The notes: generated by a model not told the origin, from the letters alone. 32,389 bases of DNA from an uncultured Oscillospiraceae bacterium (GCA_900540295.1 UQFM01000014.1:1-32389), one strand, 5' to 3'. Shown: positions 5,963 to 14,672, counted from the stretch's first letter. Made by a program: numbers and translations.

Positions 5963-8800
5963 ATGAAAACAGCAAAGTTAAAAAAACAGAATTCCGTTTT
6001 AAAAGAGAACAGATATGTTTTCGTTTCAGGCCTGTGCGCACTCGCTGTTATGGTGCTTGTCTATTTTTGCTATGACCTGATTCCGTTTGGCGATATGACC
6101 ATTTTGCGAATGGATTTGTATCATCAGTACGGACCGTTGTTTGCAGAGTTCTATGACCGATTGACCTCGGGCGGTTCCCTTTTATATTCATGGGAATCGG
6201 GGCTCGGCGGCAGTTTTTTGGGAAATTTCCTGAACTATTTATCCAGTCCGCTCTCTTTCATTGTTCTGTTGTTCGGTCGCGAAAATATTACGGAAGCCAT
6301 TTCGGTTTTGATTCTTATAAAAGCCGTATTTTCCGCCTGCACGTTCTCCTACTATTTAAAAAATTCCTTTGAAAAAAATGATGTGACCGTTGCCGCCTTT
6401 GGCGTACTGTACGCATTCTGCGGATATTTTGTCGCCTATTATTGGAATGTGATGTGGCTGGATGCCATGTATCTTTTCCCCCTGATTATTCTCGGTATTG
6501 AAAAAATCATAAAAAAGGGAAGCCCCGCACTTTACTGCGTCACTTTGGCGCTGACATTTTTAACAAATTATTATATGGCATATATGGTTTGTATCTTCTC
6601 CGTTTTGTATTTTCTGACTTACTATTTTGCTAATTATCCGCTGTCCCAAAAGTTCACAGAGCCGATGGCGGATGCACCGAAAAAACCGAATATTTTTCAA
6701 AAGCTTAAAAATTCCGTGTTTTTCTGTGCCGGCTGGAAGTTTGCATTTTATTCCCTGCTTGCAGTAGGTTTGGTCGCCGTTATACTTTTACCGTTGATTG
6801 AAGTGCTTTCCGCAAGCTCGGCAACATCCGGCAGTGCACCGACGGATTATAAGAAATATTTTGCGGCGTTTGACTTTTTGGCAAATCATCTTTCCGCGAC
6901 CGACCCGACTATACGCAGCAGCGGTTCGGATGTTCTGCCGAATGTGTATTGCGGCATTTTGACGCTGCTTTTGGTACCGCTGTATCTGTTCTGCAAAAAG
7001 ATTCCCGTTCGTGAAAAAATTGCATATACTTGTCTGCTTGCGGTACTGTATTTCAGCTTTGCAATCAATTACCTGAATTTCTTCTGGCACGGCTTCCATT
7101 TCCCGAACGACCTGCCCTACCGCTTTTCGTTCATGTACTCCTTTATCCTTTTGCAAATGGCATATAAAGCCTTTATACATTTAAAGGAATTTTCGGGAAA
7201 GCAAATCCTGACTGTCGGTATTTCTCTTGTCGGATTTATTGTGTTGACTGAAAAAATTACATCCAAAAATGTGGATAATGTTACCTTGCTGATTAGTCTG
7301 GTTTTTGCCGTCGGCTACACGGTTATACTGCATCTTTTCCGTGACAAGCGCTTTACGGCTTCTGTTGTATCCGTGCTGTTACTGTGCGCAACGGTATCTG
7401 AAATTGCGCTCGGGAACACAAATAAATATTCTATGAATCAGTCAAAAACAAATTATGCCTCGGATTATACGGCGTTTCGGGAAGTCAAAGATAAGCTGGA
7501 CGCGGAAAACGACTCGTTTTACCGCATGGAACTGACGCATTTACGTACCAGAATGGACCCAAGTTGGTACAATTATAACGGCGTATCTGTTTTTTCATCT
7601 ATGGCTTATGAAAAGACAGCCAATTTGCAGCAGGATATCGGCATGTTCGGAAACTATATCAACAGCTATACCTATCATCTGCAAACGCCTGTTTACAATG
7701 CTATGTTCGGCTTGAAGTATATTGTGGACAATGAAAGCAATGCGATGAATACACTGCTGTATAAGGAATTATTTACCGTGGATAAATTTACCGCTTACGA
7801 AAACATCTATGCTTTGCCGATTGCGTTCACATGCAACAGCGATGTTGTGGACTGGACTTCCGATACACATGCCGACCCGTTTTTGGCGCAACAGGAATGG
7901 TTTTATTTTGCAACAGGCGTAAATAATGTATTTCGGAAATTGCCTATTCAATATGCCGATTATGACAATGTTTCCGAGCTTTCAGATAACGAGCTTGCAA
8001 CAGGCGATATGAGCTTCAAAAAAATCAATTCTTCCGCAAACGGCAGTATCACGTTTGAACTAAAGCCCGAACGCTCAGAAAATGTGTATGTGTATATCAA
8101 ATCAAGCAAAATCGATACAGCTACCGTAACGGCAAACTTATTTTCTAAAACGGTGAATGCGGGCGACGGCTATATTGTTGATTTAGGTCTTCGCGCCGCG
8201 GGAGAGACGATTACGGTAACATTACCCGTAAAAAGCACCGAGAGCGAAGGCACACTGGAATTTTACGCATATGCTTTGGATTCCTCTGCTTTTAAAAAGG
8301 GATACAGTCTTTTGGCAGACGAAGGGCAGATGGATATCACCTCTTTCAACGACACGGAAATCATCGGATCGCTTACAGCCAATGAAAATGAAGTGGTATT
8401 TACGTCCATTCCCTACGATGAAAACTGGTATATCTATGTCGACGGCAAGCGTGTATTCAAAGAGGATATCCTTGCTGTCTCGGAGGGATTGCTTGCATTC
8501 CGTGTCGGTGCGGGGACACACACAGTCACACTTCGGTATGCTTCCGCAGGACTGAGTACAGGCAGTATGATTACCGTTATTTCCATTCTGTTAGCAACCT
8601 TGTTGATTATTTTCCGCCGCCGTGAATGGCTTTTCTATAAGCCGAGCCGTATAGAAAAATGGAACCGTTTCAGCGGAACGGAAGATACTGTTCCTGCGGA
8701 TGACAGCGCTCCCCCAATTCAGTCGGATAACTCCCTTGCAGAGTATTTGGATTTGGATATTATCGTTGAAGAAAAACGAAAACCCGCAGAAGATAACTAA
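5963..8800 (+). CDS. YfhO family multipass membrane protein
   Basis: This is a 945-aa polytopic membrane protein of the YfhO family (GT-C-like fold). B. subtilis and Listeria relatives act in glycosylation of teichoic acids, so a role in transferring a sugar outside the membrane is likely, though the substrate is unknown. The N-terminal half has about twelve transmembrane helices, with the conserved FGDMTILRMDLYHQYGP motif after helix 1 and SWESGLGGSFLGNFLNYLSSP, typical of the family. The C-terminal half is a large extracytoplasmic beta-rich region. A last transmembrane helix (about residues 860-880) and a cytoplasmic acidic tail close the protein. I chose the ATG at 5963, 8 nt after GAAGGA, over an in-frame GTG at 5957, which lies too close to that site. 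It appears monocistronic. Confidence 0.88.
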   Translation: MKTAKLKKQNSVLKENRYVFVSGLCALAVMVLVYFCYDLIPFGDMTILRMDLYHQYGPLFAEFYDRLTSGGSLLYSWESGLGGSFLGNFLNYLSSPLSFIVLLFGRENITEAISVLILIKAVFSACTFSYYLKNSFEKNDVTVAAFGVLYAFCGYFVAYYWNVMWLDAMYLFPLIILGIEKIIKKGSPALYCVTLALTFLTNYYMAYMVCIFSVLYFLTYYFANYPLSQKFTEPMADAPKKPNIFQKLKNSVFFCAGWKFAFYSLLAVGLVAVILLPLIEVLSASSATSGSAPTDYKKYFAAFDFLANHLSATDPTIRSSGSDVLPNVYCGILTLLLVPLYLFCKKIPVREKIAYTCLLAVLYFSFAINYLNFFWHGFHFPNDLPYRFSFMYSFILLQMAYKAFIHLKEFSGKQILTVGISLVGFIVLTEKITSKNVDNVTLLISLVFAVGYTVILHLFRDKRFTASVVSVLLLCATVSEIALGNTNKYSMNQSKTNYASDYTAFREVKDKLDAENDSFYRMELTHLRTRMDPSWYNYNGVSVFSSMAYEKTANLQQDIGMFGNYINSYTYHLQTPVYNAMFGLKYIVDNESNAMNTLLYKELFTVDKFTAYENIYALPIAFTCNSDVVDWTSDTHADPFLAQQEWFYFATGVNNVFRKLPIQYADYDNVSELSDNELATGDMSFKKINSSANGSITFELKPERSENVYVYIKSSKIDTATVTANLFSKTVNAGDGYIVDLGLRAAGETITVTLPVKSTESEGTLEFYAYALDSSAFKKGYSLLADEGQMDITSFNDTEIIGSLTANENEVVFTSIPYDENWYIYVDGKRVFKEDILAVSEGLLAFRVGAGTHTVTLRYASAGLSTGSMITVISILLATLLIIFRRREWLFYKPSRIEKWNRFSGTEDTVPADDSAPPIQSDNSLAEYLDLDIIVEEKRKPAEDN

Positions 8801-8820
8801 ATCATCTTCCTTGTGTAACA

Positions 8821-8866
8821 AAAAAACACCGATGCATCCTTGAAAAATGCACCGGTGTTTTTTCGA
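8821..8866. terminator. Bidirectional intrinsic terminator
   Basis: AACACCGATGCAT and ATGCACCGGTGTT pair with one mismatch around a 9-nt loop. The stem is flanked by an A-run on the left and TTTTTT on the right, so it can stop both the plus-strand yfhO-like transcript and the minus-strand nanE transcript, whose genes converge here. Confidence 0.9.
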
Positions 8867-8875
8867 TTGTACAAG

Positions 8876-9565
8876 TTATCTTTTTTGTGCTTCGTCTGTT
8901 GCTTTTCGGAAACGCACAGTAATGTCTTTGGGACGGGTAACCGCCGAACCGATTACAACCGCATACGGTTTTGCTTCCCAAACTTTTTTTAATTGCTCCA
9001 CTTCCCAAATGCCGCCTTCCGCGATAATCTTGGCCTGCAGTGTATTTACCATTTCCGCAATAAAATTATAATCGGGAATTACTGTTCCTTTTGTGCTTTC
9101 CGTATAACTGCGCAGCGTACAGCCGATATAATCAAAGCCTAAAGAATCTGCCCATTGCGCTTCTTCCATATTGGAAATGTCTGCCATAATTTCAACCTGC
9201 GGCTTGTGCTCTCGAATATACGCGACCAAATCTTCTAATTTTTCACCGTTTGGGCGTGCCCGTAATGTCGCGTCCAAAGCAACAATTTCCGTATCTGTTT
9301 CTTCCAAAAGCGCTTTGACCTCTTTGAGTGTCGGTGTGATATAAACGTCGCTATTTGGATAAACCGCCTTTATGATGCCGATTGTCGGCAAATCCACTTC
9401 CTGCTTAATGCTGTTTATATCCGATACATAATTGCATCGAATGGCGTCAGCACCGCCTTCTTTAGCCGCTTTTGCCATTAGATGCATAATATTATACCCG
9501 TAAAGCGGTTCGCCTTTTACAGCCTGACAGCTGATGATTAAGCTGCCTTCTTTAATATGTGCCAT
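8876..9565 (-). CDS. nanE: N-acetylmannosamine-6-phosphate 2-epimerase
   Basis: NanE converts N-acetylmannosamine-6-phosphate to N-acetylglucosamine-6-phosphate in sialic acid breakdown. The 229-aa product has the family's TIM-barrel sequence: SLIISCQAVKGEPLY at residues 8-22, GADAIRCNYVSDI at 38-50, IALDATLRARPNG-type sequence near 93-107, EIMADISNMEEA at 124-135 and a late phosphate-binding AEGGIW/VIGSAVTRP region. It follows nanA by 15 bp, with a GGGTGG site before the ATG at 9565. It is the last gene before a bidirectional terminator. NanK and the sialic acid transporter are not in the window. Confidence 0.95.
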   Translation of the reverse strand: MAHIKEGSLIISCQAVKGEPLYGYNIMHLMAKAAKEGGADAIRCNYVSDINSIKQEVDLPTIGIIKAVYPNSDVYITPTLKEVKALLEETDTEIVALDATLRARPNGEKLEDLVAYIREHKPQVEIMADISNMEEAQWADSLGFDYIGCTLRSYTESTKGTVIPDYNFIAEMVNTLQAKIIAEGGIWEVEQLKKVWEAKPYAVVIGSAVTRPKDITVRFRKATDEAQKR

Positions 9566-9580
9566 ATTTTTCCACCCAAC

Positions 9581-10453
9581 TTAAGATAACGCTTCTGCGA
9601 TTTCTTTCGCCTTTGCTCTGCCTTCCTCTGAAAGCGGTAAGAAAGGCTTTCTGCATTCGCCTACAGGCACACCGAGATTCTTAAGAATTTCTTTTTCCAT
9701 TTGGAATACACCGTAAGGCAACATCGCCTCAATGAAACGGTTGGCTTTTTCCTGCGCTTTCTGCGCACCGCCGATATCGCCCGCATTGAATTTGTTGTAA
9801 ATATCTAAAATAATCTGCGGCATGAAGTTATAAGTACTGCCGATACCGCCGTCTGCGCCCATAGCAAGCCCTGCTACAAGCATTTCATCGAAGCCGTTAA
9901 AGACAAATAAATCGCGCGGCAGATGCTTAAACATTTCTAACTCAAACAGATTTTGCGAGGTGTGTTTGATGCCAAGTAATTTTTCGTCCTCTAAAAAGCC
10001 GCGCACAACATCCAGCATACCGTTAAAGCCGCCTGCGTTCGGGAAATTATACATCAGCATCGGCAAAGAAGTGGCGTGCATAATATCTGCATAGTACGTT
10101 TTTATTGCTTCCAGCGGAAACGCATAGTAAAACGGCGCAACTGCGCTTACGGCATCAAAACCGCTTTCCTCTGCGACCTTTGCCATACGGATGGCGCTGT
10201 CGGTGGAGATTGCACCGACATGTGCAAACAAATTGCACTTTCCGCCAAGTTCCCGACCGACAACGCGGAAAACTTCCATACGTTCTTCTTCAGTAAGCAA
10301 GAAGCCCTCCCCTGTGCTGCCGCCGACATAAAGTCCTGTCAATCCAGAAGAAATGCAGTATTTGGACAGTGCCTTCAACGCTTCATAATCCACACTTCCG
10401 TCCGCATTAAACGGTGTCATTAACGCAGAATACACACCTTTAAAATCTTTCAT
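9581..10453 (-). CDS. nanA: N-acetylneuraminate lyase
   Basis: NanA cleaves sialic acid (Neu5Ac) to N-acetylmannosamine and pyruvate through a Schiff base. The 290-aa product is a DapA-family TIM barrel with GSTGEGFLLTEEE at residues 45-57, the catalytic Tyr135 in MLMYNFP and the Schiff-base Lys163 in GIKHTS. GSTGE followed by FLLT favours the lyase over dihydrodipicolinate synthase, as does nanE directly downstream. The start ATG overlaps the stop of the preceding 81-aa gene by 4 bp (ATGA), with AGGGAG about 8 nt upstream, so translation is coupled to it. An assignment to another DapA-family aldolase is possible but unlikely. Confidence 0.93.
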   Translation of the reverse strand: MKDFKGVYSALMTPFNADGSVDYEALKALSKYCISSGLTGLYVGGSTGEGFLLTEEERMEVFRVVGRELGGKCNLFAHVGAISTDSAIRMAKVAEESGFDAVSAVAPFYYAFPLEAIKTYYADIMHATSLPMLMYNFPNAGGFNGMLDVVRGFLEDEKLLGIKHTSQNLFELEMFKHLPRDLFVFNGFDEMLVAGLAMGADGGIGSTYNFMPQIILDIYNKFNAGDIGGAQKAQEKANRFIEAMLPYGVFQMEKEILKNLGVPVGECRKPFLPLSEEGRAKAKEIAEALS

Positions 10454-10695
10454 TCTTCTACTCCCTTTCTATTTTCAGCCGCATTCAGCTTTTCGCCGAC
10501 AGATGCAAGCAGTTTATCGTTATTTAAAATAAATTTGTCAAACGCATATTCCGCAATTCCCTGATAGTCTACAGAAAACCCACTGCGCTTTTCTCCGTAT
10601 TTTTTTCGCACATGCTTTATGCAGAGTGCAACACATTCCAGTGTGACGCCTGCAAAAACTGCACCGTAAAAGTTCGACCACTTTTGTTTTTTCAT
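10450..10695 (-). CDS. Small hypothetical protein with one membrane helix
   Basis: I do not recognise this 81-aa protein. It has a basic start (MKKQKW), one hydrophobic segment at about residues 8-26 (FYGAVFAGVTLECVALCI), then a basic stretch and a soluble tail with YQGIAEYAFDKFILNN. Good coding evidence comes from position: an AGGAGG site lies inside the upstream gene's end, and it has 4 bp ATGA overlaps with both the DUF6873-like gene and nanA. The topology suggests a short membrane-anchored protein with its C-terminus in the cytoplasm. The function is unknown. Confidence 0.7.
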   Translation of the reverse strand: MKKQKWSNFYGAVFAGVTLECVALCIKHVRKKYGEKRSGFSVDYQGIAEYAFDKFILNNDKLLASVGEKLNAAENRKGVEE

Positions 10696-11453
10696 ACTAT
10701 TTCCTCCTGTTGAAACAGCGGAATAAAACTGCCGATATCAGTTAACTCGTCGCTTGACAGTGATTCGGGGTATATATGATAGTTGCGAAGAAAAGCGGAA
10801 ATCGCCTCTGCATTCGTATGCATTTTCCAATTTCCGATAAACAGCATCATATCTTTCGAAATCAAAGAACAACACCCGCCGACAAAACCGTACGGATATC
10901 CGTTTAAGCGAACACTCCCCTTTTTGACCAATAAAACATCCAGCTTGTCCCTTTCTGCCGCGCGCGCAATACCTGTATCGTCTGTAATCAAAGCATTTTC
11001 CGAAACCACAGCAACAGAACACTTTGTATAACCCTGTTTTACTGTACAAATCGATACACGGTGGTTTTGACAATACTCTAAAATTTTTATATCAACGGTT
11101 TTTGGATTTCCCAAAAGACGGTTGCCGATGCGCACACAATTTAACCAAGCTTCCTGCGGGTATCCGTTCGTTGCTGACGCACGGCTGTACTGCGGACGCG
11201 CGCCGAGAGACGTCAGCGTTTCAAACAGCTGTGATTGTGAGGAATCTAAAATAAAATCCTTACCGCCGCACGGAAAAGCCGCCAAATCCAGATGATTTTT
11301 TACAGATAGGTCTAAATTATCGATTGGTTTTGAATAAATGCAGGCAATTTGAAAATCCGAAAGCGCTTTCTCATAAGGCTGTAACGCTGTTCCTGCAAGA
11401 ATATGGGTTACATTTGCTGTCGGCAAATACGGTGTTTTCACAAAATACGGCAT
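10692..11453 (-). CDS. DUF6873-like hypothetical protein
   Basis: This 253-aa protein has no function I can assign. Its sequence resembles the clostridial family I remember as DUF6873 (GME fold, the five-bladed propeller of guanidino-group-modifying enzymes), but I cannot confirm that here. Visible features are MPYFVKTPYLP at the start, CGGKDFILDSS near 62-72, LNCVRIGNRLLGNPK near 104-118, VKQGYTKCSVAVVSENALITDDTGIA near 138-163 and YGFVGGCCSLISKDMMLF near 187-204. There is no signal peptide. Its ATG shares one base with the radA stop (TAATG). The GNWKMH string near residue 207 is not evidence of triosephosphate isomerase. Confidence 0.75.
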   Translation of the reverse strand: MPYFVKTPYLPTANVTHILAGTALQPYEKALSDFQIACIYSKPIDNLDLSVKNHLDLAAFPCGGKDFILDSSQSQLFETLTSLGARPQYSRASATNGYPQEAWLNCVRIGNRLLGNPKTVDIKILEYCQNHRVSICTVKQGYTKCSVAVVSENALITDDTGIARAAERDKLDVLLVKKGSVRLNGYPYGFVGGCCSLISKDMMLFIGNWKMHTNAEAISAFLRNYHIYPESLSSDELTDIGSFIPLFQQEEIV

Positions 11454-12829
11454 TATATTATTGCCTCAAATGCCTGACGGATATTACTGACGCCGACAAC
11501 CTCAATATTCGCTTTTAAAGAAGATTTTATTTTCAGAAGATTATAACGCGGTACAACACATTTTTTAAATCCAAGCTTCTCGGCTTCCCGAATTCTTTGC
11601 TCACAGGCACTGACAGCGCGAATTTCGCCGCCTAAGCCAATCTCGCCGAAAGCCAGCACATCTTCAGGAACCGGAACGTCTTTCAGCCCTGAAACGATTG
11701 CCAACGCCACAGACAGGTCACAGGCGGGCTCATCAATTTTTAATCCGCCGATGATATTGACATAGCAATCCATATTGCCGACAAAATAGCCCGCACGTTT
11801 TTCAAGCACAGCCAAAAGCATAGACATTCTGCCGTAATCCACGCCTGTTGCCATGCGGCGCGGTGTGCCGAAGCCTGTCGGGGTCACCAGACTTTGTACT
11901 TCCGCAAGGATGGGGCGAGACCCCTCCATTATACAGGCGACACATATACCCGAAATATTTTTCGGACGTCCCGAAAGTAACATCATAGACGGGTTTTCAA
12001 CCTCAAAAAGTCCTTTATCCTCCATCTCAAATACGCCGATTTCATTGGTAGAGCCGTATCGGTTTTTTACGGCGCGCAGAATGCGGTAGGATAAGTTGCG
12101 GTCGCCCTCAAAATACAGCACCGCATCTACAATATGTTCTAAAACCTTCGGTCCTGCAATGTTTCCGTCTTTGTTGACGTGACCCACAATGACAATCGGA
12201 ATGTTCAGTGTTTTTGCGGTGCGCATAAATAAATTGGTGGTTTCCCGCACTTGCGTTACACTGCCGAAGGATGAATTCAAATCCGTAATGTTCATAGTTT
12301 GAATGGAGTCAATCATGACAATATCCGGTTTTTCTGCGGCAATCGTTTCACAAATATACTGTGCATCCGTTTCGCAAAGTAAAAACAGATTCTCCGTCGA
12401 TACACCGAGTCTTGACGCACGCAACTTGAGCTGATGTGCAGATTCTTCGCCCGATACATATAAAATCCGCATATTTTTGCCGAGATGCTCACAAATCTGT
12501 AAAAGCAAAGTGGATTTTCCGATACCCGGGTCACCGCTGAGCAGTACCAAAGAGCCTTTTACAAGCCCGCCGCCGAGTACGCGGTTCAGTTCACGCAGTC
12601 CTGTGTCAAACCGATGCTCTGTATTCGCAGTAATTTCATCTAATTTTTGCACTGCTGCACGGTTTTCATAATAGGCTGTGCGTTTTTTCTTTTGCGCGCC
12701 GCTCTCCACGGTGCGCATTTCCTCTTCCATAGTGTTCCACTCTTGACAGGCGGGACATTGCCCGTACCATTTGGAAGTTTCGTATCCGCACGCGGAACAA
12801 ACATAGACGGATTTTGTTTTTGAAGCCAT
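11453..12829 (-). CDS. radA: DNA repair protein RadA
   Basis: RadA is a RecA-related DnaB-type helicase that promotes branch migration in recombinational repair. The 458-aa product has an N-terminal C4 zinc finger (Cys11, Cys14, Cys25, Cys28), a RecA core with Walker A GDPGIGKST (99-107), the RadA-specific KNRYG motif (255-259; usually KNRFG) and a C-terminal Lon-protease-like domain (about 280-450). I start it at the ATG at 12829. The longer frame to 12952 would run into cwlD and lacks homology. It lies 11 bp after cwlD, and its stop overlaps the next start codon. Confidence 0.96.
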   Translation of the reverse strand: MASKTKSVYVCSACGYETSKWYGQCPACQEWNTMEEEMRTVESGAQKKKRTAYYENRAAVQKLDEITANTEHRFDTGLRELNRVLGGGLVKGSLVLLSGDPGIGKSTLLLQICEHLGKNMRILYVSGEESAHQLKLRASRLGVSTENLFLLCETDAQYICETIAAEKPDIVMIDSIQTMNITDLNSSFGSVTQVRETTNLFMRTAKTLNIPIVIVGHVNKDGNIAGPKVLEHIVDAVLYFEGDRNLSYRILRAVKNRYGSTNEIGVFEMEDKGLFEVENPSMMLLSGRPKNISGICVACIMEGSRPILAEVQSLVTPTGFGTPRRMATGVDYGRMSMLLAVLEKRAGYFVGNMDCYVNIIGGLKIDEPACDLSVALAIVSGLKDVPVPEDVLAFGEIGLGGEIRAVSACEQRIREAEKLGFKKCVVPRYNLLKIKSSLKANIEVVGVSNIRQAFEAII

Positions 12830-12840
12830 TTTTAAATTCC

Positions 12841-13554
12841 TTATGTATTCATGTAATTCAATATTCCCACAGCAATCGAAAAAGCCATTTGCTTTTGATA
12901 TTGCGGATCTTTTAATTTTTTCGTTTCGGACGGATTGGAAAAGAAACCGCATTCCACCAGAACAGCAGTTTTTTTTGCGTAGTACAGCAAATAAATGGAA
13001 CTGTCCGACTTTTTAATCATACGTTTATTGTCGGGCTGAAGTGTGGTAACGACTGCTGATTGGATACATTCGGCAAGCTGTGCACTGGAAGTTGTATTCG
13101 GTGAATAAAACACCTGTGTTCCCCACTGCGAGCTGTTTTCATATTTATTCTGATGAATACTTACAAACATGCTGTTTTCTGTGGATTCCATAATGCGCAT
13201 ACGGTTATGAATGTCCGATACCTTTCGCTCACGTATCGTGTTCGCATTGCCGCTGTGAATGGAATCTTCGGTTGTCCGCGTCATCACAGTCTGTACACCG
13301 AACGCATTTAACTGCGCTTCCAATATCTTAGCAATTTCCAAATTAACAGCCTGCTCGGCAGTTCCGTCAGAAGCCACTGCACCGCCGTCTTCACCGCCGT
13401 GTCCTGCATCAATAACAACAACAGTTTCCTTTTTCAAATCTCCCGAAGCGGATTTGGCCTGCCGAGATACATGGTACGATTCCAAATAAAATCCGACACA
13501 GACTGTCAGAATCAGACCTGCGGCAAATACTTCAAAAAGTACGCTTTTTTTCAT
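12841..13554 (-). CDS. cwlD: N-acetylmuramoyl-L-alanine amidase CwlD
   Basis: CwlD is a zinc amidase that removes stem peptides from spore-cortex muramic acid. This is the first step in making muramic-delta-lactam, which marks the cortex for lysis at germination. The 237-aa product has an N-terminal membrane or signal helix (about residues 8-23) and an Amidase_3 domain. Its motifs are VIDAGHGGEDGG, the metal-ligand Glu in EQAVNLEIAK, VSIHQNKYENSSQWGTQVFY and the catalytic Glu in VLVECGFFSN. I chose the ATG at 13554, 4-5 nt after GGGGTGG. The longer frame to 13623 overruns the promoter. The near-consensus sigma-E promoter upstream fits mother-cell expression. Confidence 0.93.
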   Translation of the reverse strand: MKKSVLFEVFAAGLILTVCVGFYLESYHVSRQAKSASGDLKKETVVVIDAGHGGEDGGAVASDGTAEQAVNLEIAKILEAQLNAFGVQTVMTRTTEDSIHSGNANTIRERKVSDIHNRMRIMESTENSMFVSIHQNKYENSSQWGTQVFYSPNTTSSAQLAECIQSAVVTTLQPDNKRMIKKSDSSIYLLYYAKKTAVLVECGFFSNPSETKKLKDPQYQKQMAFSIAVGILNYMNT

Positions 13555-13569
13555 AAGACCACCCCATTG

Positions 13570-13598
13570 AATATATGAGGTGAAACTTAAGAATATTA
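13570..13598 (-). promoter_or_regulatory. Sigma-E promoter of cwlD
   Basis: On the minus strand, TAATATT (13592-13598) matches the sigma-E -35 consensus kmATATT at all seven positions. A 14 bp spacer follows, then CATATATT (13570-13577) against the -10 consensus CATACAHT (one mismatch). It lies just downstream of the tsf terminator, so it heads a new transcript. Confidence 0.8.
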
Positions 13599-13621
13599 TA
13601 GTGTAAATTCGGCTGTTTGGC

Positions 13622-13662
13622 AAGAAAAAAGTGCATCGAAAACGAATTTCCGATGCACTCTG
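13622..13662 (-). terminator. Intrinsic terminator of rpsB-tsf
   Basis: On the minus strand AGTGCATCG pairs perfectly with CGATGCACT around a 12-nt loop, followed by TTTTTTC. It lies 15 bp after the tsf stop codon. Confidence 0.93.
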
Positions 13663-13676
13663 AACACAAATACAAA

Positions 13677-14597
13677 TTATTTCAGCATGCTTGCAATTTC
13701 AGCCGCGAAATCTTCTTCTTTCTTTTCGATACCTTCGCCCTTAGCATAGCGGACAAAGCCTGTAACTTTGATTTCGCCACCAAGCTCTTTTGCAATCTTT
13801 GCAACATACTGGGAAACGGAAAGGTCACCGTCTTTGACAAATGCCTGGTCAAGCAAGCAGTTCTCTTTGAAGTATTTGCCGATTTTGCCTTCGACAATCT
13901 TCGCAAGCACCTGGTCGGGCTTGTTTGCCATTTTCGGGTCTTCCTTCATCTGTGCAACCAAGATTGCCTTTTCTTTTTCAAGAACCTCTGCTGGAACAGA
14001 AGCTTCGTCCAAATAAGACGGATTCATAGCGGCAACCTGCATCGCTACATCCTTGCCCATAACGTCAAACTCTGGCTTTGCTGCGGTTGCATCATCCGTA
14101 TCAAAGGATACCATAACACCGACTGTACCGCCTGCGTGAATGTAGGTTGCAACATGACCTTCTGCAACCACAAAACGGCGAATTTTCATGTTTTCGCGAA
14201 GTGCAAGGAAAACCTCCTGTACGCACTCTTCCACCGTGCAATTGCTGTCTGCCGCGGTCTCCTTAAGAAGTGCGTCAACATCCGTAGGCTTTGTTGCAAC
14301 AACGGTTTTTGCAACCGTATTTGCAAGATTCACAAAGGGCTCACCCTTCGCAACGAAGTCGGTTTCGCAGTTGATTTCGACCAACGCGCCGCAAGTTGCA
14401 TCGCTGTATGCCGCAACGACGCCTTCCGCCGCCACTCTGCCCGCTTTTTTCGCCGCAGATGCAAGACCTCTTTCTCTCAGAATATCAATTGCCTTGTCCA
14501 TGTCACCGTCGGACTCAACAAGTGCCTTTTTACAATCCATCATACCAACGCCCGTTTTCTCACGAAGCGCCTGAACATCTTTCGCTGTAAATGCCAT
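13677..14597 (-). CDS. tsf: Elongation factor Ts
   Basis: EF-Ts is the guanine-nucleotide exchange factor for EF-Tu. The 306-aa product has the N-terminal UBA-like domain (KDVQALREKTGVGMMDCKKAL, residues 6-26) and the TDFVA motif (ETDFVAKG, near residue 80) that inserts into EF-Tu. Two core subdomains and a C-terminal module follow. AGGAGG lies upstream of the ATG at 14597. It is co-transcribed with rpsB across a 75 bp gap and ends at a strong terminator. Confidence 0.98.
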   Translation of the reverse strand: MAFTAKDVQALREKTGVGMMDCKKALVESDGDMDKAIDILRERGLASAAKKAGRVAAEGVVAAYSDATCGALVEINCETDFVAKGEPFVNLANTVAKTVVATKPTDVDALLKETAADSNCTVEECVQEVFLALRENMKIRRFVVAEGHVATYIHAGGTVGVMVSFDTDDATAAKPEFDVMGKDVAMQVAAMNPSYLDEASVPAEVLEKEKAILVAQMKEDPKMANKPDQVLAKIVEGKIGKYFKENCLLDQAFVKDGDLSVSQYVAKIAKELGGEIKVTGFVRYAKGEGIEKKEEDFAAEIASMLK

Positions 14598-14631
14598 TTT
14601 ATTTCCTCCTAAATCAATATTTTTTCAAATT

Positions 14632-14658
14632 ATGCCCGCACCAACGCAGCACGGGCAT
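14632..14658 (-). other. rpsB-tsf intercistronic hairpin
   Basis: ATGCCCG pairs with CGGGCAT in the rpsB-tsf gap. No T-run follows on the transcribed strand, so it probably does not terminate fully. It may process or stabilise the mRNA or adjust the S2:EF-Ts ratio. Confidence 0.5.
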
Positions 14659-14672
14659 AAACAATTAACAGT

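Noticed and set aside
9581..10453. nanA read as dihydrodipicolinate synthase (dapA), attractive in a spore former.
   Set aside because: GSTGEGFLLTEEE, the overall sequence and the adjacent nanE point to sialic acid lyase.
10692..11453. GNWKMH in the DUF6873-like protein as a second triosephosphate isomerase.
   Set aside because: The motif is near the C-terminus, the His and Glu catalytic motifs are absent, and the rest does not resemble a TIM barrel of that family.
13617..14612. 331-codon plus-strand open frame with many Cys and His.
   Set aside because: It is the antisense shadow of tsf, with no ribosome-binding site and a composition typical of reversed coding DNA.
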